64,000 bases of DNA. It comes from an uncultured Actinomycetes bacterium (GTDB lineage Bacteria; Actinomycetota; Acidimicrobiia; Acidimicrobiales; RAAP-2). Location: contig CAIKNP010000009.1 of NCBI GenBank assembly GCA_903828785.1, positions 1-64,000 on the forward strand, read 5' to 3'. Every line of letters starts with the position of its first letter. The first letter of the stretch is position 1. The position numbers and the translations under genes are program-made. The notes beneath the pieces are model-generated. The model was not told where the DNA came from and searched no databases. It saw only the letters and a program-made list of their open reading frames with translations. Below are positions 59,588 through 64,000 of the stretch, in pieces.

Positions 59588-59821
59588 GTCGCGACGCTCC
59601 TGTTCGGTGCAGCCGCCCCAGATGCCGTACGACTCGCGCCGGCGGAGCGCTTCGTCGAGACAACGTTCGCGAACTGGGCAACGCCGACAGATGTCCTTGG
59701 CCGCTCGCTCGCGACGGAGTCGCGCTTCCTTGAGTTCGACCAGCTGAGGTGAAAAAAACAGGGCGGCCTCGGCTCCGTGACAGGCTGCCTGGTCGGACCA
59801 ACTTGGCTGGAGGAGTGCCAT
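59573..59821 (-). CDS. WhiB-family transcriptional regulator
   Basis: Four Cys AACHG...ICRRCPVRERCLDEAL...YGIWGGCTEQERRDLLRR. Confidence 0.94.
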   Translation of the reverse strand: MALLQPSWSDQAACHGAEAALFFSPQLVELKEARLRRERAAKDICRRCPVRERCLDEALRRRESYGIWGGCTEQERRDLLRR

Positions 59822-59926
59822 TGAGCCGTCTTTCTCTCGTTCGCAAGTGGAGGCTATCCATTCCGTCGCCACAATGCCAATTGACGCCTTACCCAGTGCG
59901 CCAGTTCCCCTTGCTACGCTCTAATC

Positions 59927-60343
59927 GTGTCCACCATTGTGATTGCCAGTGACCTTCCCGCCCTTCGCCGGGAACTGCGGACAATGATTGCGTCGCCCGA
60001 ACTCGTGATTCACGAAGCGTCCTCGGGTCCCGAGGTTTTGGCCCTCACCCGCGCGGGTGGAGTGGACCTCGTCATCTGTGATCTCCAAATGGGCTCCATG
60101 GGAGCAATGGCCGTCACCATGGAGCTTCGCCACGACGAGTCCTACGGCCTCGCCGAGCCGGTGGCGGTTCTCATGTTGCTCGATCGACGCGCTGACGTCT
60201 TCATTGCTCGTCGGGCGGGAGCCGAAGGCTTTGTCTTAAAGCCCCTCGAGCCCCTCACCGTGCGACGCGCCCTTCGCGCCCTCTTGCGCGGCGAATCCTT
60301 CGAGGACCAGGCTCTCACGCCGGCCACCGTTCCCGTCGCTTAG
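59927..60343 (+). CDS. Single-domain response regulator (CheY-like)
   Basis: DLVICDLQMGSMGAM phospho-acceptor, FVLKPLEP switch Lys; no output domain. Confidence 0.8.
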   Translation: MSTIVIASDLPALRRELRTMIASPELVIHEASSGPEVLALTRAGGVDLVICDLQMGSMGAMAVTMELRHDESYGLAEPVAVLMLLDRRADVFIARRAGAEGFVLKPLEPLTVRRALRALLRGESFEDQALTPATVPVA

Positions 60344-60347
60344 CGCG

Positions 60348-61181
60348 ATGAATGAACCCCGTCCCGCGACCTCAGGATTAGCACGCCTGCGAGCACGGGT
60401 TGGGGGGAAACCCGAACGCGTCGCCACGAGCCCGGAAGCGCAAGCCATTCACGACCGCGTCGACCAACTCAGCGCACTCGAGTTGCGCGACATCATGACG
60501 CCCCGCGTGGATGTCGCCTACCTAGCGGTGCCGGTAACCCCCGAAGCGGTGGCCGAGGCGGTCCGCGACACTGGACACTCCTGTTTTCCCGTGGTGGTCG
60601 GCGATGATCTCGATGAAGTGCAGGGGGTGCTCTTCGTCAACGACCTGTTTCGCTCCACGACGCTGAAGCGCGCCATCGGGGTGTCGTTGCCGGACCAGCG
60701 AGAGATTGCTCGCAAGATTCGCACGCCGCTGATGCTGCCCGAAACCATGGATCTTCTCGAAAGTCTGAAGGAGATGCGGGAGCAGCGGCGAACGTTCGCG
60801 ATCGTGCTCGACGAGCACGGCGGTGTGGCTGGAGTCATCTCCATACGTGACATTTTGGAACAACTCGTTGGGGACTTGAACGACGAATTCGACGAGAACG
60901 AAGCCGTCACCATCGTTAAGATTCGACCGGGCCGTTGGTTAATCGACGGTCAAACGCACGTCGACAAAGTCGAAGAAGCCCTCGGCCTCGTCATTCCCGA
61001 GGGTGAGTACGTCACCTTGGCCGGATACGTCTTGCACTTAGCGGACGATATTCCCAGCGTCGGTTCGACCTTGAAGGACGGCTCGTGGAGTTTTCGGGTG
61101 CAGTCCATGACCAAGCAACGAATCAGCGAAATTGTGGTTGAATTCCACGAACCCGTGATTGACGATCCCATCGATCGCTAA
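60348..61181 (+). CDS. CBS-pair plus transporter-associated (CorC/HlyC) domain protein
   Basis: ELRDIMTPRVDVAYLAVPVT...FAIVLDEHGGVAGVISIRDILEQLVGDLNDEFDE. Confidence 0.9.
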   Translation: MNEPRPATSGLARLRARVGGKPERVATSPEAQAIHDRVDQLSALELRDIMTPRVDVAYLAVPVTPEAVAEAVRDTGHSCFPVVVGDDLDEVQGVLFVNDLFRSTTLKRAIGVSLPDQREIARKIRTPLMLPETMDLLESLKEMREQRRTFAIVLDEHGGVAGVISIRDILEQLVGDLNDEFDENEAVTIVKIRPGRWLIDGQTHVDKVEEALGLVIPEGEYVTLAGYVLHLADDIPSVGSTLKDGSWSFRVQSMTKQRISEIVVEFHEPVIDDPIDR

Positions 61182-61240
61182 GGCTTTGTGCCAACGAACA
61201 ACCGGCGGCTAGGATTGACGGGCTGCGAGTTCTCTCGCTG

Positions 61241-61317
<77 letters not shown>

Positions 61318-61355
61318 ACTCGGGCGGCAGTGCAGTGAACAGCAGTACAACATAG

Positions 61356-61428
61356 GCTCCCATCGTCTAGAGGCCTAGGACACCGCCCTTTCACGGCGGC
61401 GACGCGGGTTCGAATCCCGCTGGGAGTG
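61356..61428 (+). tRNA. tRNA-Glu(TTC)
   Basis: GCTCCCATCGTCTAGAGGCCTAGGACACCGCCCTTTCACGGCGGCGACGCGGGTTCGAATCCCGCTGGGAGTG; anticodon TTC. Confidence 0.94.
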
Positions 61429-61479
61429 CTTTCGAAGTACGCCGCCAGCGCACCGGGTTCTTTTGACTACTGTTTGGTC

Positions 61480-61917
61480 GTGCCGACTATTAGTTACATG
61501 CTTTGGTTCAATGGCCAAGCCGAAGAAGCGGCAAACCTCTATACCTCAATTTTTCCAAACGCCACGGTGAAAGAAATTTCGAGGGGTGCCGATGGTCGTG
61601 CCTTTACCGTGAACTTTGAAATTCTTGGGGAAAACTACATCGCTCTGAACGGTGGTCCTCAGTTCACCTTCACCGAAGCCTTCTCCATATTCGTAAGCTG
61701 TGACGGGCAATCTGAGGTTGACGAATACTGGAACGCCTTTCTGAAGTCCGGCGGACAGGAAGGTCGCTGCGGATGGCTCAAAGACGCCTTCGGAGTCTCG
61801 TGGCAGATAATTCCCAAGCAACTGGGAGAAGCACTATCAAACGCGGATCCGGCAAAAGCTCAGGCCGCGTACGCCGCCATGATGAAGATGTCCAAAATAG
61901 TCATCGCCGATTTGTAA
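61480..61917 (+). CDS. VOC/PhnB-like (3-demethylubiquinone methyltransferase-like) protein
   Basis: ISYMLWFNGQAEEAANLYTSIFPNATV...GGPQFTFTEAFSIFVSCDGQSEVDEYW. Confidence 0.88.
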   Translation: MPTISYMLWFNGQAEEAANLYTSIFPNATVKEISRGADGRAFTVNFEILGENYIALNGGPQFTFTEAFSIFVSCDGQSEVDEYWNAFLKSGGQEGRCGWLKDAFGVSWQIIPKQLGEALSNADPAKAQAAYAAMMKMSKIVIADL

Positions 61918-62107
61918 GCAGGTTGGTCGCCTCGGACCGTTCTTCGCTGAGGCGCCACGCCTCGTAACCGTCATTTAGGTTTTTCCAGCGATTTTCGCTC
62001 GGGCTGGCTCGTTGGCGTATCGAGTTTTCCCAGCGCCGGTCGCTCGAAGTTCTCGAGGCAGCGTCGATCGAGAGGAAAGTCAAAGCGGGCTTCGCCCGGG
62101 GTCTCTC

Positions 62108-63315
62108 CTAGCCAAACCTTCGATCAAGAAAATAGCGAATCTGAATCGCTGCCGCCGCCCCTTCGCCGACCGCCGAGGCGAGCTGCTTCGTTGACCCGGC
62201 CCGAACGTCTCCGGCAGCGAAAACGCCTTCAACCGAAGTCTGAAACATCTGGTCAGTAGCGACAAAGTTTCGACCATCGAGTTCAACTGCGCCATTCAAC
62301 CACTGGGTGTTGGGGTCAAGACCAATGAAGACGAAGGCACCGCTGGCCGGAAAGGAGCTTGGCATGTCCGTACGAAGGTCAATCGTTTCCACCGAGGCCA
62401 GCTTGCCTTGTTCGTTGGCCACAAAGCGCTGCACCGACTGATTGAGCACAACCGCCATTTGGGGGTGATTCTGCACCTTTTCTTGGAGCAATTTTGAGCC
62501 CAGCAGTTGCCCGGAGCGTTCAATTACCGTGACGCGTTGAGCGAACTGGGTCAAGAATAAGCCTTCTTCGAGGCCCGAATTTCCACCACCAAGAACCACG
62601 ATGTTTTCAGCCCCTTTGTAAAAGGGCCCATCACAAGTGGCACAGAAATGTATCCCCGCTCCAATCAGATCTTCTTCACCCGCCGCACCCGTGCGTCGAT
62701 AGGTCGAACCAGTGGCGAGCAAGAGAGCGTTGGCACGCACGGTCGCCCCCGTCGAAAGAGTGACGGAGAGTCCCGAATACGCTCCGTCCATTTCCTCTCG
62801 AATAAAGCCCTCGACGGAAACTGCCTGGAGCATTTCCACTCCGTAACGACTTGCTTGCTGCGCGAAGCGCGCAGCCAGCTCGGCGCCGCCAATGCCCTCG
62901 GGAAAACCTGGATAATTATCGAATCGTTCGGTAACCCCAGCCTGCCCACCTACCGCGGACTTTTCCACGATGAGAGTGGAGAGGTTCTCCCGAGCCGCGT
63001 ACATTGCGGTAGTCAGCGCGGTCGGCCCCCTCCAGCAATCACGAGGTCGTAGTGCAATTGCGACGCCTCTCGAACCAGGTGCAATTTGTCAGCCAACTCA
63101 TCGTTCGAAGGTTCGCTCACAAAACTTCCGTCGGGAAAAATGAGGGTGGGGATTATGCGTTTTCCGTCATTAAGGCGCTCAACTTCTCCCTGCGCTTCAG
63201 GAGTAACTTCGAGATCTACCCAGTCGAAGGGAATCCGGTGTTGATTGAGAAAGGCCTTGGTGCGGGTGCAGTCGGGGCACCAGGCCGCTCCAATAACTCG
63301 TAAGCGATTTTCCAT
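62108..63315 (-). CDS. trxB: Mycoredoxin-thioredoxin reductase fusion, split by a 1-nt frameshift near 63027
   Basis: Grx part MENRLRVIGAAWCPDCTRTKAFL...ELADKLHLVREASQLHYDLVIAGGG then (frame change) PTALTTAMYAARENLSTLIVEKSAVGGQAG...CATCDGPFYKG. Confidence 0.85.
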
Positions 63316-63558
63316 AGCGTCCTTTCTGAACTCGTCTCGATAGTACCCACCTGCTTTCGCCTTTGGCTTCGCCACGTCGGTACTGCCCAGCAGGCCCGCC
63401 CGACAATCAAGGTTCAAGTCATTAAAGGGGTACAGGTGGCCGGCGTCGCCCACGGTGTCTCCGGGCTCGTTACGTGGCGTTTGGAATGTTCTAGAAACGA
63501 GGAAGGTGGATGAGGGGAGTTTCTGCGTTTTCTTGCTCGAATGAAATAACCTCGTTGA

Positions 63559-63843
63559 GTGGAACTACGTTTCTCTGGGGAAGTCTGGTTTTGGCGAGGG
63601 CCGTCCCCTTTTCACTTCGTAACGGTGCCCGAAATCGAGAGTGCGGCGATCAAGTCAATTGCTCCCGCCCTCACCTACGGATGGGGGGCAATTCCCTGCG
63701 CCGTGGTCGTCGGTGAAACACGCTTCACCACTTCCTTGTTTCCCAAGAATGGCGGATACGTCCTCCCCTTGAAGACTGCGGTTCGCACCGCCGAAGACAT
63801 TGACCTAGGGGACGAGATAAGCGTCACCATCATCATTGACTAG
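63559..63843 (+). CDS. DUF1905 domain protein
   Basis: FSGEVWFWRGPSPFHFVTVP...GWGAIPCAVVVGETRFTTSLFPKNGGYVLPLKTAVRTAEDIDLGDEISVTI; GTG start. Confidence 0.85.
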   Translation: MELRFSGEVWFWRGPSPFHFVTVPEIESAAIKSIAPALTYGWGAIPCAVVVGETRFTTSLFPKNGGYVLPLKTAVRTAEDIDLGDEISVTIIID

Positions 63844-63915
63844 AGCTCCGTCGGCCCCCGACCAAACGACGCCCCGCAGCACCAACCGCGTGGTCAGAGG
63901 ACTTACGCTAGGTGT

Positions 63916-64000
63916 ATGAAGAAGCCACTTCTCGTTAGCTACTTTGAGCCCTTTGGTGGTGACCGTCTCAATTCGTCGGCCGTCGTCGCGACACAGGCGC
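63916..64000 (+). CDS. pcp: Pyroglutamyl-peptidase I, partial at window edge
   Basis: MKKPLLVSYFEPFGGDRLNSSAVVATQA matches the start of family C15. Confidence 0.75.
   Translation, partial: MKKPLLVSYFEPFGGDRLNSSAVVATQA

Overview
This 64 kb window looks like a dense, mostly single-copy chromosomal stretch from a high-GC actinobacterium (possibly Acidimicrobiia-like; the lineage is inferred, not proven). I saw no CRISPR array, prophage, IS element or rRNA. Core blocks: pheA; agmatinase; hemQ; groEL with CIRCE; moaD/thiS-like + thrC behind a SAM (S-box) riboswitch; gpgS; rlmB-ispDF-carD; clpC; lysS-coaX-folK-folB-(unknown)-folP-folE-hpt-tilS; Fur/Zur-box + ZIP + Fur-family regulator; pgeF-murL-murD2; holB-tmk-topA; KimA-like permease / trkA-trkA; sigma factor; nadE; GSII-GSI-GlnR-like regulator; erpA; mrp; DUF929-VKOR-WhiB; mycoredoxin-TrxR; and four tRNAs. 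Main points for follow-up: (1) a SAM riboswitch leading a threonine-synthase-like enzyme plus a MoaD/ThiS-like carrier; (2) an OB-fold domain fused to a KimA-like permease beside two trkA genes; (3) a dual-specificity-phosphatase-like protein lacking the catalytic Cys inside the folate operon; (4) a type II glutamine synthetase with a histone-H1-like Lys/Ala/Pro tail; (5) a MazEF-type module with an in-frame TAG inside the toxin and no canonical antitoxin start; (6) a mycoredoxin-thioredoxin reductase fusion and lysS, each interrupted by a 1-nt frameshift at a homopolymer. All calls come from reading the sequence and translations; no database search was run.
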